In this document: in pieces, positions 24,306-36,354 of the stretch
How the letters are laid out: each line of letters opens with the position of its first letter
Position numbering within the stretch: the first letter of the stretch is position 1
NCBI GenBank assembly: GCA_029783825.1
Contig: JAREIK010005788.1
Location: 1-64,000 of the forward strand
DNA: 64,000 bases
Source: Sapria himalayana
Lineage: Eukaryota > Streptophyta > Magnoliopsida > Malpighiales > Rafflesiaceae
Reading direction: 5' to 3'
The notes under the pieces: model-generated
Seen by the model: the letters and a program-made list of their open reading frames with translations, nothing else
Database searches by the model: none
What the model was told of the DNA's origin: nothing
Made by a program: the position numbers and the translations under genes

Positions 24306-26189
24306 ATGGCACCTAAAGGACATGGTTGTGGTGAAGGTTGACGTGGACATAGAAATGAACAAAAAAAAAACTAGTATGTTACATCATGTTGCAAATCAGT
24401 CTCATCTCATAGCCACCATATCGAGACATCAACATCATAATCACCATCTGCATTTCTATCACCATCGCCATCTTTGAAACCTCAATTATCACCTTAATCA
24501 AATGTAAGCCAACCACCAATTGTGCATCCTACACATACTTTTTATACATCTCTATCTTCTACACCATAGTATACACTGATTATTCTCCCATTTAGAATAC
24601 CAACGACATCATCAAATGTCATGCCTTCCTCTGTAGTCAGTGTAATGTATTGAGATTGTGGATGAGAGGTAAAAGAAATATGTAAAAATAAATTGAAAAA
24701 AAAATTTTGATGTTACTTTCAGTGGTTTTTTTAAAATTATTATGATTTGCTTGTTTTCAATGTTATTTATTTATTTGTATAGTTTTATTCCAGCTCACAA
24801 GTGTTCGACTATAATTACAAAGGCTTTCAAGAAAATGGCTAATTCTAAAGCTTTCTCCTCGAAGAAAGTTTCTGAATCGACAAAAGAGTCATATTTTAAT
24901 GACTTTCAGGTAAAAATAACAAAACAAAAGCATTGAAAAATAAATATATAATTACTTAACTTTCATGTTGATTATTATTCAAGCAGTAAATAATTGTTTT
25001 TTTGTTGTTAATATAAATTCTTTTGTCGTTTTTCTATTTATAAAATTAGTGCACATGAGCATCCAAATTTGATGGAAAGATAAAGTCTTTATGGGAGATC
25101 AAAGCTGCTTAATGGTATTCTGATTTTATCCATAAATTAAAGAAAATGAAAGAATGGCTTGATTTTATATCCGAGGAAGACTGGCCTGAGTGGCTTAATT
25201 ATTGGGAGGAGCTAGATGTGAAGAAAAAATCAAATATTGCCACAAAAAATCGATTAAGTGAGGTAGCTGGACTAGGTACATAAATATCTTGACACACTGG
25301 AGGTTCAAAGTCGAGCATTGAGCATGCTCGAGATTTGGTACAAATTTAAAATTCTAAACATATCTATATTTTGTGGTTGTCATAATAGTCTAATAAATAA
25401 AATATTATCATTGTTTTATTAATTTAGTTAAATCTTTTTATCATTTGTTTTTTTATGACTTAATAAAAACAAATTCTAGGGTGGAGAATTGAGTTGAGAT
25501 CCAAATTTTTATGAGATTTTCAGAAAGATGAATGTGAAAAAGGTAGATGGTCAGTATGTTGACAATAAGTCTCAGATGATTGCTATAAAAAATTGTATTA
25601 TTAATTAGATTTTATAAAACTACAGTACATTATGAAAATTATTTTGAATGCAAAATATTTATTTTATTTTTTGTATATCTAGAATAGATTTTTTCTCTAT
25701 TTTTATCTAAAGACCTAATGGAGGAATGTGGACAGCTGCTCATCAACAAGTTGAGAGTTCTATGGATCTTCGACCAATTGACTATGATCCTATTTATTTG
25801 GAGATAATAGGAGGTCAAAAGAAGCAGCGAGTGTACGAAATCGGCTCTAAGGGAGTGACATTTTGTTGTAGCAGTCATGCTTCTAATTCATCTGCCTTAG
25901 CAATGGTGGATGAGGTGGTCGAACAAGCACTAGACACAAATGAACATATTGTAGTTATGGAGATCGAAATTAAAAAGAAGGATGAGTAGATAACTAATTT
26001 GATGGAAGAAATTTAAGATATTAAAGAAATGAACTATGAGATAAAAGAAATTAAAAATGTAATGCAACAACAGATGTCCTATATGGAGTCATAGTTAGTA
26101 GCATTGGTGCAACAGATTGCATTCAGAGATCTAGCTACGAATCCTTGCAAGAGAGGCTAGCATTCCCTACAAATTATGAGGATGATTGA
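24306..26189 (+). pseudogene. Transposase_24/TNPA-like CACTA protein pseudogene
   Basis: Second gene of element A, starting 139 bases after the TNP2 stop. The ATG at 24,306 gives MAPKGHGCGEG, a basic Gly-rich start usual for the plant Ptta/En-Spm family. A His/Ser/Pro-rich segment follows, then after an intron SFIPAHKCSTIITKAFKKM and SESTKESYFNDFQ. Another exon (about 25,050-25,350) gives EWLDFISEEDWPEWLNYWEE, KKKSNIATKNRLSE and HTGGSKSSIEHARD, the family's W-E-WE...N...HTGGS...A signature. Later segments give VKKVDGQYVDNKSQM, PIYLEIIGGQKKQRVYEIGS and a coiled-coil-like EIKEIKNVMQQQM tail ending AFPTNYEDD at a TGA (26,187). Several in-frame stops (about 24,340, 24,390, 25,057, 25,110) make it non-functional. 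In En/Spm the equivalent protein binds the subterminal repeats. That role is inferred here. Confidence 0.85.
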
Positions 26190-27265
26190 GTATGAAAATT
26201 ATATCTGAACTATTATTTATTTGTGTCAATGTGTAGCAAATAATTATGATATTTTTTTGCTGGTTTCAATTTTTTTTATTCTGGTTTTGTTCTACGCTTT
26301 TCCGATTAACCAAATTATGAATATTTGTAGTACACATTATGTGAGACAAAAGAAAAAATTTTGATTCAAAGCATTCAGATATTACCACAGTCCTTCCAGT
26401 GATTGGGTCTCATATTTACCAATTTCAGCATTATCAAAAAGAGGGCTAGCTTATCTTATCTTTATTATTCTAAAAACATTTATTTTTGCACTCTATTAAT
26501 AAAATCTCTAATACTTCATATTTATTTTAGAGATCATACTGATACACATGAGATTGATTATTCAAATTATAGTTTGATATCAACTGCCAAAGAAAAAAAA
26601 GTATTATAAATTTTTATATTTTTCTTATAAATAATTGTATTTCTTAAAAAATAATAGATGAAACAATTATTCGATGATTTTGTGCAAAGATTAATTGTTA
26701 GGTCATAAATACTCTAATTTATGAGCTTCTTTGAATTATATATTTGATTAGAGAGAGTGAATTTTCAATTTTTTGAAAAAATTATTTTATATTGTTACAA
26801 TGATGTAATCATAGACATAGTTTCCAATGGCATTTTCAAAGAATAAATAAAACATATAGATATTAATTTTCAATTCAACAAAAAATACAAAATAAAATAG
26901 GTTGAGTATTATTGTACATACTTCTATTCAAGATCAAGCTCAAATATTTTTACTAAGCACTATAATGATCATCTTTTTTTTAATTCTAAGCTGAGTATAC
27001 ATCCTATATTATATATTCATATACTAGCTTGATAAGATTCGATGAGATCATGACATGATATTGCTATCATTACATGTGTCAATTACTAAAAAGAGTATTT
27101 TTATCAATCATATGTATTTTTTTGATGAACACGTGTCACCCCAAGTTGGTAATTTATTCATACTTGTCTTTTACCATAGAAAAATAGAATAACTAACTGG
27201 AATTTTTAAATGATTAAGATAGACAACTAGAAAAATTGAGTTCATGTTTTTGGGCAAGAACTTAC
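26190..27265. other. Non-coding interior of element A
   Basis: AT-rich sequence downstream of the Transposase_24-like gene. The 68-codon frame at 26,403-26,609 lacks recognisable features. The last ~140 bases (about 27,120-27,265) lie just downstream of a splice donor of the captured TBL fragment and are probably the start of its captured intron. Confidence 0.5.
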
Positions 27266-28033
27266 ATGTCAAAGAGCTTTCCTGGTACCCACCAATGCCC
27301 TATGTTGAAAACCAGAATATCTTAATCGATCCACTATTCATTAATGTCATCCAACATATTCAGTTGAAGTGTTAACTTGGCCCACTTAGGTGAATGTTTG
27401 GGAAATCGGCCATGTTTTACCAAAAAAATGGAACCAAAAAATTCTATAGTGAAATTGAAGGCGTAAAACTTGACACCCATAAATTTGATCTGTTTAGTTA
27501 TGTTATTCATGTTCACTTTATAAACACTCGTTTTATTATCCACCTTCGACATGAGCAAACAAATCAAAGATTCCCATTGTGTTCTACTCATTTGAATCAC
27601 CAACAAACATAATTCTTTTATTCCTCAATATTTTTAAAATTTCATGCCCATCTAGCCTTGGAATATGATAGTCTATAGGTTTCCATCTCTACCTCAGATA
27701 TTTACTATCCTTTCTTCCTTTTCCCAGACAATTAAATCCCAGCTCTATAAAAGGGCAATCTGAAGCATTGTAAGGAGGATAGCTATTATCTACAATCCAA
27801 TTTCCATTAAAGAAATGACAATTCCTCGAATAATCATTATATTTTGAAACCGAAAGCTCGTGCAATGCATGTGTCAGGCTCGGTAGGACATAGATGTAGC
27901 TCCCACAAATAGCAAATGAAAATGAGACACACAATCCTATCACAACAAGTATGGAAAACCCTTGAAAGACTAAGCTTGATCGATATCGCACTTTCAGAGT
28001 TGCAATGGCCAAAGATTTAGGGCTAAGAATCAC
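27266..28033 (-). pseudogene. Captured trichome-birefringence-like (TBL/DUF231) gene fragment
   Basis: Minus-strand remnant of a TBL protein, a Golgi type II membrane enzyme family that O-acetylates wall polysaccharides. The Met at 28,033 begins a short basic segment, a hydrophobic anchor (VFQGFSILVVIGLCVSFSFA), a luminal stretch and then the PMR5N-type domain: CHFFNGNWIVDNSYPPYNAS, DCPFIELGFNCLGKGRKDSK and YLR, stop (Trp expected), RWKP. The catalytic FVGDS motif follows; one extra base after it shifts frame to MSRTQWESLICLLMSKV. Next come FNFTIEFFGSIFLVKHGRFP, LTLQLNMLDDINE and NIGHWWVPGKLFD, ending exactly at a GTAAGT donor (27,265). The C-terminal half with the DxxH motif is absent. It is antisense to the transposase genes and embedded between transposon sequences, so it is a transduplicated host fragment. 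Frameshift and stops argue against function as an enzyme. Confidence 0.88.
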
Positions 28034-28254
28034 TATTCCTCTATAATTGAATGATTTGTTCTTTCAAAAGGTATTCGCCATCTCATTACATGATAGTGCT
28101 ATTATTCTTCAAGATACACGTACATTGAGAGGAAAACTAATTGAAGATTGCTATCTGTAAAGATATCTCAAGCAAAAATTGGGTTGATTCAAAAAATGCT
28201 TATCTAACCATGAAGGAATGACATGCTAACTTGATGAGACGGATTCAAAAATTG

Positions 28255-29640
28255 CTTCTGGCACCACTACCGCCACTACCATCACTAGCACCACTGTCAT
28301 CATTGTCACTGCTGCCACTACTACAGAAATTACCACCACTAATAATAGGCTTTCACATACCTATAATAAGCGAAAACTCTATCCAAAAAATCTAGAGAAA
28401 CGCAAACATATTCATAGATATATAAAAATAGTTAATGTAGACATGAACAAACACAAATAAAAGTTGATTGGCATACAGTTTCAACAAACATTTAATTAAA
28501 TAATTTAATATTTTTAAATTAAATTTTATAAAAACAGAAACTATAAATAAAACTTTTAAATTAAACAAAAAAATTCATTTAATAACTCATTTTAATACAA
28601 TATTTTAAATAACTAAAACAAAAAAAAACAAAAAATATATTACATTTTATTAATCAATGTATTTACCGACTGTGCATAAAGTATAATATATCAATGCATT
28701 GATGGTGCTTTCTCTCCCTCTGCTCCTCCGATCACCAACTTTCTGCTACAAAAATGCTATCTAAGTCATGGTGCTTAATGTTTGTTGAAATATGTCTTCA
28801 CTTATACTAACTTTGCATGATAAACAATGCGGTACCAAATCTGTACGAAATTTAAACCACCAAATAAAATCAAAATAAATAAATAAAAAACTATGTTTTG
28901 GTAAATATATATTGCTGCAGTAAAATGTACATATATACTAGCATTTCACTCGTAGATATATTACTACAGTATATGTACATATAAACTATAGTTTTATGCA
29001 TACATATATATTGAGTACATATATATACTCAGCTTATATGAACATAAAATATTGTAGCATTATATGTATGTATATACTAACTATATACCTACGTATATAC
29101 AGCATTTGTTGCCATTGCAGCTACTCCCACTATCCCTACCACTACATCTGCCACTACCTCCACCACTACCTCTGCCACTACTACTACCGTTGCCACTACC
29201 ACTGCCACTACCGATGCCACTACAGCTACCACTGTCGATGCTGTAGCTGCTGCTATCATAGTTACTGGTGCTACAGCTGCTACCCCTGCCACCATCACTA
29301 CTGCCGCCATTGCCACAGCTGCTATTGATGTTGATACTGCCGCTGATGTCACCTTTGCCACTATTGCCGGTGCTGCCATTGCACTCGTTGCTGCTGCCGC
29401 TGCCTCAGTTGCTGCCATTGCTGCCGCATCTAGTGCCGCCACCACTACCATCATTGTCATTGTTACCGCTGCCACTGCTACTAAAAATAGGCTTTTACAT
29501 ACTTATAATAGGCTAAAACTCTACCCAAAAAATTCAGAGACACAAAACATATTCACACACATATATATATATATATAACTATTATTGACATGAGCAAACA
29601 CAAATTAAAGTTGATTGTCATACAGCTTCAACAAAAATCA
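28255..29640 (+). repeat. Direct duplication, unit about 1.1 kb
   Basis: The order trinucleotide tract, then ATAATAGGCTTT...CACATACCTATAATA, then AAACTCTATCCAAAAAAT, then AAAGTTGATTGGCATACAG appears at about 28,255-28,500. It appears again at about 29,380-29,640 (AAATAGGCTTTTACATACTT, AAACTCTACCCAAAAAATTC, AAAGTTGATTGTCATACAGC). Between them lies a spacer with AAAACAGAAACTATAAATAA and CTTTCTCTCCCTCTGCTCC that also occurs twice in element B (38.3 and 39.7 kb). Confidence 0.75.
29105..29485 (+). repeat. CCACTA/GCTGCC trinucleotide-type tract
   Basis: About 380 bases of degenerate trinucleotide repeats (CCACTACC, GCTGCTACC, GCCGCTGCC), GC-rich by local standards. A short related tract lies at 28,255-28,335. 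The opposite strand reads as an Ala-Val-rich ORF (29,089-29,475) and the plus strand as Leu-Pro-rich ORFs. These are artefacts of the repeat. Confidence 0.85.
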
Positions 29641-29700
29641 AAAAGATGTCTAATAATTATGTTTAGAGATTAAAGTTGATAATATATATATATATATTAT

Positions 29701-29736
<36 letters not shown>

Positions 29737-31525
29737 AAGAATAATGTTCATATCTAACTATCTAGTATAATCTCAAAAATAACATATTATTTTGATAATA
29801 TAATATATTTGATAATAATTTTTTGATAGTGAATTTAATGTACTATCTAAAAGTTTAATTTTGCAAAAATATTTATAATATTTTTTTTGTCAATATAAAA
29901 TTATATTTTGATGACCTATAATTATAATTTCAAGAAAAAACCTAAGCCTTACGAGGTATTTTATTTTAAATTATATCAGAAAAAATTTATTTCATATATA
30001 GTATTAAAAATATAATATTTATGAAATAACATGATAAAATATAATGCAAACAAAAAATTAAATTATTTTTTGGGTGGTTGTTTTATCAGTTTTTCATTCT
30101 CATGTTTTTTAGAAGAATTATTTTGTTTATTCAAAATTAACAAATAAATCACTTGTGACAACTTAGTAAGAACAAAAGTATCTAGATGGATTGAAGGTAA
30201 TGCATTTTTTCTCACATGATATGTTGTCAGTCATAATGTAATGGTACATTGAAAAAAAAATTTTGGTATCTCGAATTTGATTGAATAGAAAATATTGAGT
30301 AAGATAAAATTTCTTTGATAGGATATCTTGTATAACTTTGTTATATCATTCATAGAATAATTGAAAGATTAAATTTAATAAAATCATCTTCATGATCATT
30401 TAGTCTCTACAAGAGATTTATCAATGGTTTGAATAAGATGTTTTCTCATCATATTTTCTCAAAGATGAAGTTATATTGTTCTTTAATTTCATGACGTTGA
30501 ATTTATAAATTTGATTGATAAGAATAATACCTAGAGAGGAATTGATGGGCAAAAAAACTTTTATATTAAACATTTTTTTCATTTAATTATTACAAGCCTT
30601 TAACATCTTACTATATTATTGGAAAAAAATAAAGAATTATAGAGATTTAAGATCTTTGATAATGTTATGCAATAACTTTGAAAGATGCTAAGAATGGAGA
30701 TACATAATTTTTTAGAGAACCTGTAGAAGCATTTATATCTAATTGTCAATGGATAAGTCTTCAATGGTTCATCATCATTAACAACTAAAATATAATCCTA
30801 AAAAAACCATCATCTTAAAGAATAAAACTTTAACACTAATATCGTCTATATTTGTAATTGGAGAGTACCATTTATTCTCTTTTTTAGTACTCAAATATCT
30901 ATTGAATGCATACTCAATGATAATTAAATATTATTTTCTCATGTCTACAAAAATTATTTTTCAAATACTCAGAAATAAACTAAAATGGTCAGAGATATGA
31001 TTTATCTTGTAATGTATGCTTAGAATTTTATATTTCAAAATTATCACGAAACACTTGGTTCCTTAAAAAGCTTTTTAATAGTTCAATCAATTATTTATTT
31101 TTTTAATTATATTATTTTGAGGTTAAATATATACCATATTGACATATTTTGTGGTTCGTTAAATGCTCAATAAGTAAGAACTAAATTTTGTAGAAATGTA
31201 TTTTAAAATTTAATATGTATCAAAAAGTAATATTTTGAGGTTTAAATATATTCATGTAAAATTTTAATAAGTATTACAACAATTTTTTTTGTTATACTTA
31301 TTTTTACTTAGTAGTTAAAATAACCAACATATGAGTTATCCTTGTAAACTTTTTGATTTCTATATAAGTTAGGTTTTTTTTAGTTTGTTGATTGAGTATA
31401 TTTGTATATTTTTTTTCTTTCTAACATTTGTTGATTTATTTTTAGTAGATTTTTATATGGGTTCAAAGATTGTGTTTGAAAAACTTCATCCAAAGTTGGC
31501 CTCAATAAAGTTTGTGTAATTATGT
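29640..31525. other. Non-coding AT-rich interior of element A
   Basis: No coding signal recognised. TA microsatellites occur at about 29,680-29,697 and 29,704-29,731. The right end, up to 31,529, could be part of a retrotransposon LTR because a primer-binding-site-like motif follows, but I could not find the LTR start or a second LTR. Confidence 0.45.
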
Positions 31526-31530
31526 GACAG

Positions 31531-31541
31531 TGGTATCAGAG
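31531..31541 (+). other. Possible LTR-retrotransposon primer-binding site
   Basis: TGGTATCAGAG, preceded by TGTGACAG, matches the initiator-tRNA-Met primer-binding site (TGGTATCAGAGC) found one or two bases after the CA end of many plant copia 5' LTRs. No gag or pol frame follows, so if real it is a degraded or solo remnant nested in element A. Confidence 0.45.
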
Positions 31542-31544
31542 ATT

Positions 31545-33005
31545 ATTTTTATTTAGTCATTCATTTCTAGTCAAATCGAGAATATTGAATCCTAGTATTA
31601 GAGATGTTTGTATGATATATTTTGAGAACTATCACAAAAAATTATATTAGAATTTTATATTCTCAATGTCAAATTTGTATGAGTAAAAATTTATTTATTT
31701 TCACAATGACATTTGGGAATATAGTTGGGTTGAGAGTTTAAATAAGTCAAGATACTTTATATCTTTATTAATAATTGTATTTATTTTTGGCAAATATCAT
31801 GTTGATCATTATTTTGGTAAAAAGCGGGTACCAATTGGAATAATATTTGAATTAATTGATTGAGAATTGTTAGTTTGATGTCTTGTTTAATATTTAAATT
31901 TCAAAGAATAGCAAGATACCATGCATTTTCAAAGCACACTGCCATGCATGGTGACTTATTTCGTGTATACATTTATAATAAGTAATTATTCCATCATTAT
32001 ATAATGTTCACATAAGTAATATGATAGATAATTTGATTAGTAATAGAATAACCATTATATTAAAAAAAATGTGCATAATGTATATATATCCAAAGTAGTA
32101 GATGTGCGGTACATGTGAAGTCGCTTATTTAGTGCAGTCTATGTTTGCTTTACATGTATATTTTTATTTTTTTACAATGAAACATGTGTACTAATATAAT
32201 TATGTACACAAAAAACTTGCTAATTTATTTGTACACATACAAAAATTAGAAATGGCAAGAGCAGCCCTCTCAGACTGCTCTTGCCAAAATGTAGATTTTT
32301 TTTAATTTTTTGTATTAAATAATATTTAATGTGTTATGTGTGCTCATAAAAGATTAAATTAAAATATCATAAAAGATGAAAATAGGCTTTCAATACAAAA
32401 AATTACTTATCAATTAATATTTAATAGGAAAAAGTAAATAAGTTGATGGTCATATCTATTTTAATAAATTAATAAGTTCCCTTCCTTCTTATTTTTTAGA
32501 TTTGAATTGATGTGTATGTAAATAATCTTTAAGTAAATTACTAAAATATTATGATAAATTTCTTCTATACATAAAAACTTGTTATTTTTTTTGTCACATA
32601 TACAAAAAATTATAAATTATCAAAATAATTTTGTACAACAAAAATGAATACAAAAAAAAACAAGATGAACAAGTCATTTAATAATGACTTTCAAAATTTT
32701 GATATGATCTAATGTTATTTTTTTGTCGCATAGACTATTTGGGAATTGTGAAAAAAAAGCCTTCTTGGGTTACCCTTACCAAAATGTAGCTTTTTTAAAT
32801 ATCTAATCAGCAAAAAGTTATAAGTGATGGTCATATGTATAATTTTTGCTAAATTAAAAAGTTCCCATCCTTGTATTGATTAGGTATTTAATTGATGTGT
32901 ATGTAAGTTTCTTTACTAAATTATCTTTTGATTGTAGTTTTCTACAAATTATGTTAATGTTAATGTCTATAATTATTTGTATCTCTAATCAGTCTATATT
33001 TGTAA
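31545..33005. other. Non-coding AT-rich interior of element A
   Basis: Apart from the hairpin and repeat copies listed separately, nothing is recognised here. No ORF of interest. Confidence 0.5.
32254..32285. repeat. Perfect 11-bp hairpin
   Basis: GGCAAGAGCAG (32,254-32,264) and CTGCTCTTGCC (32,275-32,285) are perfect inverted repeats around a 10-base loop. It lies in AT-rich DNA and is GC-rich by comparison. A related phrase, CCCTTACCAAAATGTAGC, recurs near 32,776. It could be a MITE-end remnant. There is no U-tract making it a terminator. Confidence 0.6.
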
Positions 33006-33006
33006 T

Positions 33007-33165
33007 GCTAGGAATCTGTAATTGAAGCACAAGCATCATCTAATTATGAGGATGATTTTGTTTTAAATGTTGATGAAACTATGTTTTGTTTTTTGTTTAA
33101 CCATGTAACTTTTGTATCAAATTATTTTTGAACTATTTTGGTTTATGTTATTTATTTTTGAACTT
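33007..33165 (+). pseudogene. Duplicate of Transposase_24-like 3' end (copy 1)
   Basis: The segment reads ASSNYEDDFVLNVDE, similar to the AFPTNYEDD end of the gene at 26,160-26,189, and continues with AACCATGTAACTTTTGTATC, AAATTATTTTTGAACT and GGTTTATGTTA. The same downstream sequence occurs near 36,575. It is a small partial duplication of the gene's last exon and 3' flank. Confidence 0.6.
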
Positions 33166-34215
33166 TTGGATTTCTAGCATCCTGTTCATCTTTTAGACGC
33201 TTCATAAAATGTATTGGTATAAGTGATGATGCATAATCTTGTTCAATTGTTGTAAAGAGATGTGGGACTATTTAAACAGAAATTATCTACATGTATGCCT
33301 ACATCCATTGTCTTCACCCTCCCACAATGAGAATCAGTGGTGCTATTCTTCAATTTCAATTAATGTTAGATGTTCTTGTTTTTCTAAATGGATATATCAG
33401 ATAGGAAAAGAATACTATATGATGATAAGTTGAAAGAGCTACTCCAATGCAAGTCTTTCACTGGATTCTTAGTCTCAAAGCTCTTATCTCCTCACTTCTT
33501 GAAGAAGGAATGGTGAGCAACTTGTGGGAAAATTAACTTTGCCTATGTGCATCTAAACAAGATAGATTTTTTTGGTGGCATCATTTTTCTTGATTCTAGT
33601 TTCATTCTTGCTTGGACGACTAACCTAACCATGATTCTTTGTAGGACATCTACTGTGGAAACATAGCATCAATTTTGGAAGTTGATGACTTCAAGTGTCA
33701 AATGTTCATGTAGGTTTTGGTTTTTGATTCTGATTTTGATTTTTTTTTTGTTTTTTGAAATGTATATGCTGAAAAATGAGAGTTTTTGTGTTTGTATTCA
33801 TGCTATTTGAGCCTTAAAATTGATGTAGTTTGAGCCTGCATTGAAAAGAGGAAAGCCAGATGTGACCATAAGAAAGCTAGATTACTTCCTTTAGTGCGAG
33901 CCAATACTAATTGGTGTAGCCAAAATATTTATCAGCCAAAATATTTATCAGCCAAAATATTTATCAGCCAAAATATAACCCACACACTAAATCATTTTTT
34001 ATTGTTTTTTTTTAATTTTTTAGCACTATATTTATTTTGCACACTACAATAACACACTACATGCATCCACTACGCAAACTACCTCATAAAGCATGCCACA
34101 CTACATGCATATAACTGCCCACTACCTTTCCACACACGCATGCACTATGCACACTGCCACCTGATTTATGCAGCATAAATGTGATCTCATCAATGTGAGC
34201 TATGGCGAGTCCACT
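33166..34215. other. Non-coding interior of element A
   Basis: No product recognised. The 64-codon frame at 33,239-33,433 has no supporting features. A 16-bp tandem repeat (listed separately) and a CACTAC/CATGCA-rich stretch (about 34,040-34,160) occur here. Confidence 0.5.
33918..33976 (+). repeat. 16-bp tandem repeat, 3.7 copies
   Basis: AGCCAAAATATTTATC is repeated perfectly three times followed by an 11-base partial copy. Perfect identity indicates a recent expansion within otherwise diverged DNA. Confidence 0.95.
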
Positions 34216-34455
34216 TTACTTCCAGATTATGGTCATTTTGTTGATCTTGTTAATGAAGTAAGAGCTGTAGCTATTCACAATTGAAGCTGGGTGCAAGTTG
34301 AGCAAAGGACCAATAGCTGATGGTGATGTTGGGGTAAGTGTAAGTTGCTCCTCGTGGTGATGTGGATTCAGTGCCCTGATGGAGTCTCTAGTGCCTAGAC
34401 GACATACAAGCTTCATTCTCACAATGTCCCATATGGCTCTGGCAGTCATCGGCAA
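34216..34455 (-). other. Unidentified 79-codon open frame, less AT-rich
   Basis: A minus-strand frame with MPMTARAIWDIVRMKLVCRL and a His/Pro/Thr/Ser-rich middle. It is clearly richer in GC than its surroundings, so it may descend from a real gene or retrotransposon. Downstream on the plus strand (about 34,735-34,830) the minus-strand reading shows TATATAAAGATGAGCCCCTC, a TATA-like arrangement reminiscent of an LTR promoter. I cannot confirm either idea. A CAAGTTTCATGAA/TATTCATCTTGCATATT phrase near 34,630 recurs near 36,240. Confidence 0.25.
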
Positions 34456-34459
34456 TCTA

Positions 34460-36350
34460 TGACTAGATTCTCTCTGGTTGATGGTTCAACAGCTATTGGA
34501 TAATTATTTTATTTCTTCCATGTTCGAAAATAGTCTATTGAAAATACAATAATTGTTGTATGGATGAAATTTTGTTGAATGATTGCCAAATGCTCTATAT
34601 ATGCCACAATACTCTATAATTCTCTCAATCAGTATTCATCTTGCATATTAGTTTGAAGGTACTATAAAGATTTTCATCTGGATTTAGTCCAAGAATTGCA
34701 ATGTCAAACTCAATATTATGAGCAAGAGGGGCTCATCTTTATATACATTTAGCCAGTGCTAATTTAGGGCTACAGATGGATAAAGAACAAAGGAGACAAT
34801 GGAGAACAGAGAATTATGGAGTTTTTTTTCTTTTTGATTATAGATAATTTCTTAATATCTTATTTATAGTCATCATGTGGAATGTTCAAAATAAAATGCC
34901 GAAAAACACAATGAGCAAGAATATTCCCAAAAACAAGAACTTGAGTTTCATGAAATTTATATAGCTATTACCATTAATGTTGAAACTGAGTATTGCTATT
35001 GATGATGATGATGATGATGTTTGTAGATGCTTAATTTTATTTTGTTGATTTCTTAATCTTGTTTGTGCTACATACAATACTATTTTATTACTATTTTGTA
35101 GATATCCCAACACACATGCATGTGTGCATGTACGAACATACATGCACTTGCACATAGCACATAAATATGTTTTTTCATGCATATATAAATACATTTATAC
35201 TCACTAAGACACATATTTGTATATATGTGTGTGTTTTTTTGTGGACATATCATATATACATATGTGCATCTACAAATTCACAGATACACATGTACATACA
35301 CACATACATATATACATGATCATTAGAAATGTCTTAATAGTCATTCCACACACACTTATATAGGTAGGCATATATGCATACGTACACATAGATATGTATA
35401 TGTATTAATATAGACATATACATATACATATATATGTATATATGAAATGAGATTTCCTTTCTAGATTGTCAGGCATGAACTATCAGTGATAGATTTAAAG
35501 CAAGGGGATTTAATCATAAGTGAGACAATCATCCATTTGTAGCACATGACAACTAGAAAATGGCTTCATAGCCATCTGCATGTTTCTCCCATTACAGAAA
35601 ATTTAGGTGTTAGTTATGCTTTTTTTTTGCTGCTATTGATCCATCAGATAATCTGCAAATTCCTTTATTTTTTTTTTGAGTGTTATTGAATGATTAGAGA
35701 TAAAACATGTATTCTATAACAACATAGTCTACATGTGCACTAAAACAGCATAGTTCACATGTGCACTACCCATGGTGTTAGCTGCATTGTAGCTATTTTT
35801 TTTGGGAAAATGAAGGTGCCCATTTTGCTCATTGTGCCCTTGGTATCACTAGTAGTTTCATTTCAATTGAAGGGAACATAAATTAGCAATTTTTGCACCT
35901 TGCTATGTACCAAATCCTAACTCAAACTGTGCACACTAGGCATGCACAATATAGTGGGGGGGGGGGGGGGGGGAATAAGCTAAAAAAGTTGATAGAAAGT
36001 TTGGTGTGTATTTGTGAGTGTCACTGGTCCACTCTTGGTGATATTTTAGGAAAGTTGTGGTATGTTATGAATATGTAAATACAAAATATTATTTATATAA
36101 TGTTGATATTGTAGGAAGAAAAGACATATCAAATAGGGTCAATATTAGCGTGCGTCAGTATTTTTTTAATGATGAAATTATGCACAATGATTGGTAAATG
36201 TGATATATGTGCTACAAAACTCCATAATTCTCAGAGTCACTATTCATCTTGCATATTGGTAAATACTATATAAATGATGGTCATATCTATAATTTTTGCT
36301 AAATTAATAAGTTGCCAACATTCGTATCGTTTAAGTTTGAATTGATGCAT
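34460..36350. other. Non-coding interior of element A with simple repeats
   Basis: Contains a GAT trinucleotide run (35,001-35,019), a TACATA/TATGTG-rich stretch (about 35,100-35,440) and a poly-G run (listed separately). No supported gene. The frames at 34,886-35,194, 35,893-36,078 and 36,240-36,512 are low-complexity or cross repeats. Confidence 0.5.
35956..35973 (+). repeat. Poly-G run of 18
   Basis: An uninterrupted run of 18 G between ATAGT and AATAAGC in otherwise very AT-rich DNA. Could fold as a G-quadruplex, or reflect an assembly or sequencing problem, since exact length of such runs is often unreliable. Confidence 0.9.
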
Positions 36351-36354
36351 ATGC

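Noticed and set aside
29064..29516. Ala-Val-rich minus ORF and Leu-Pro-rich or Cys-His-Tyr-rich plus ORFs
   Set aside because: Products of the trinucleotide tract. No start context, domain or conservation signal.
34735..34860. Possible LTR promoter on the minus strand (TATATAAAG near GAGCCCCTC)
   Set aside because: No matching second LTR, primer-binding site or pol nearby, so it is mentioned only under the neighbouring ORF entry.
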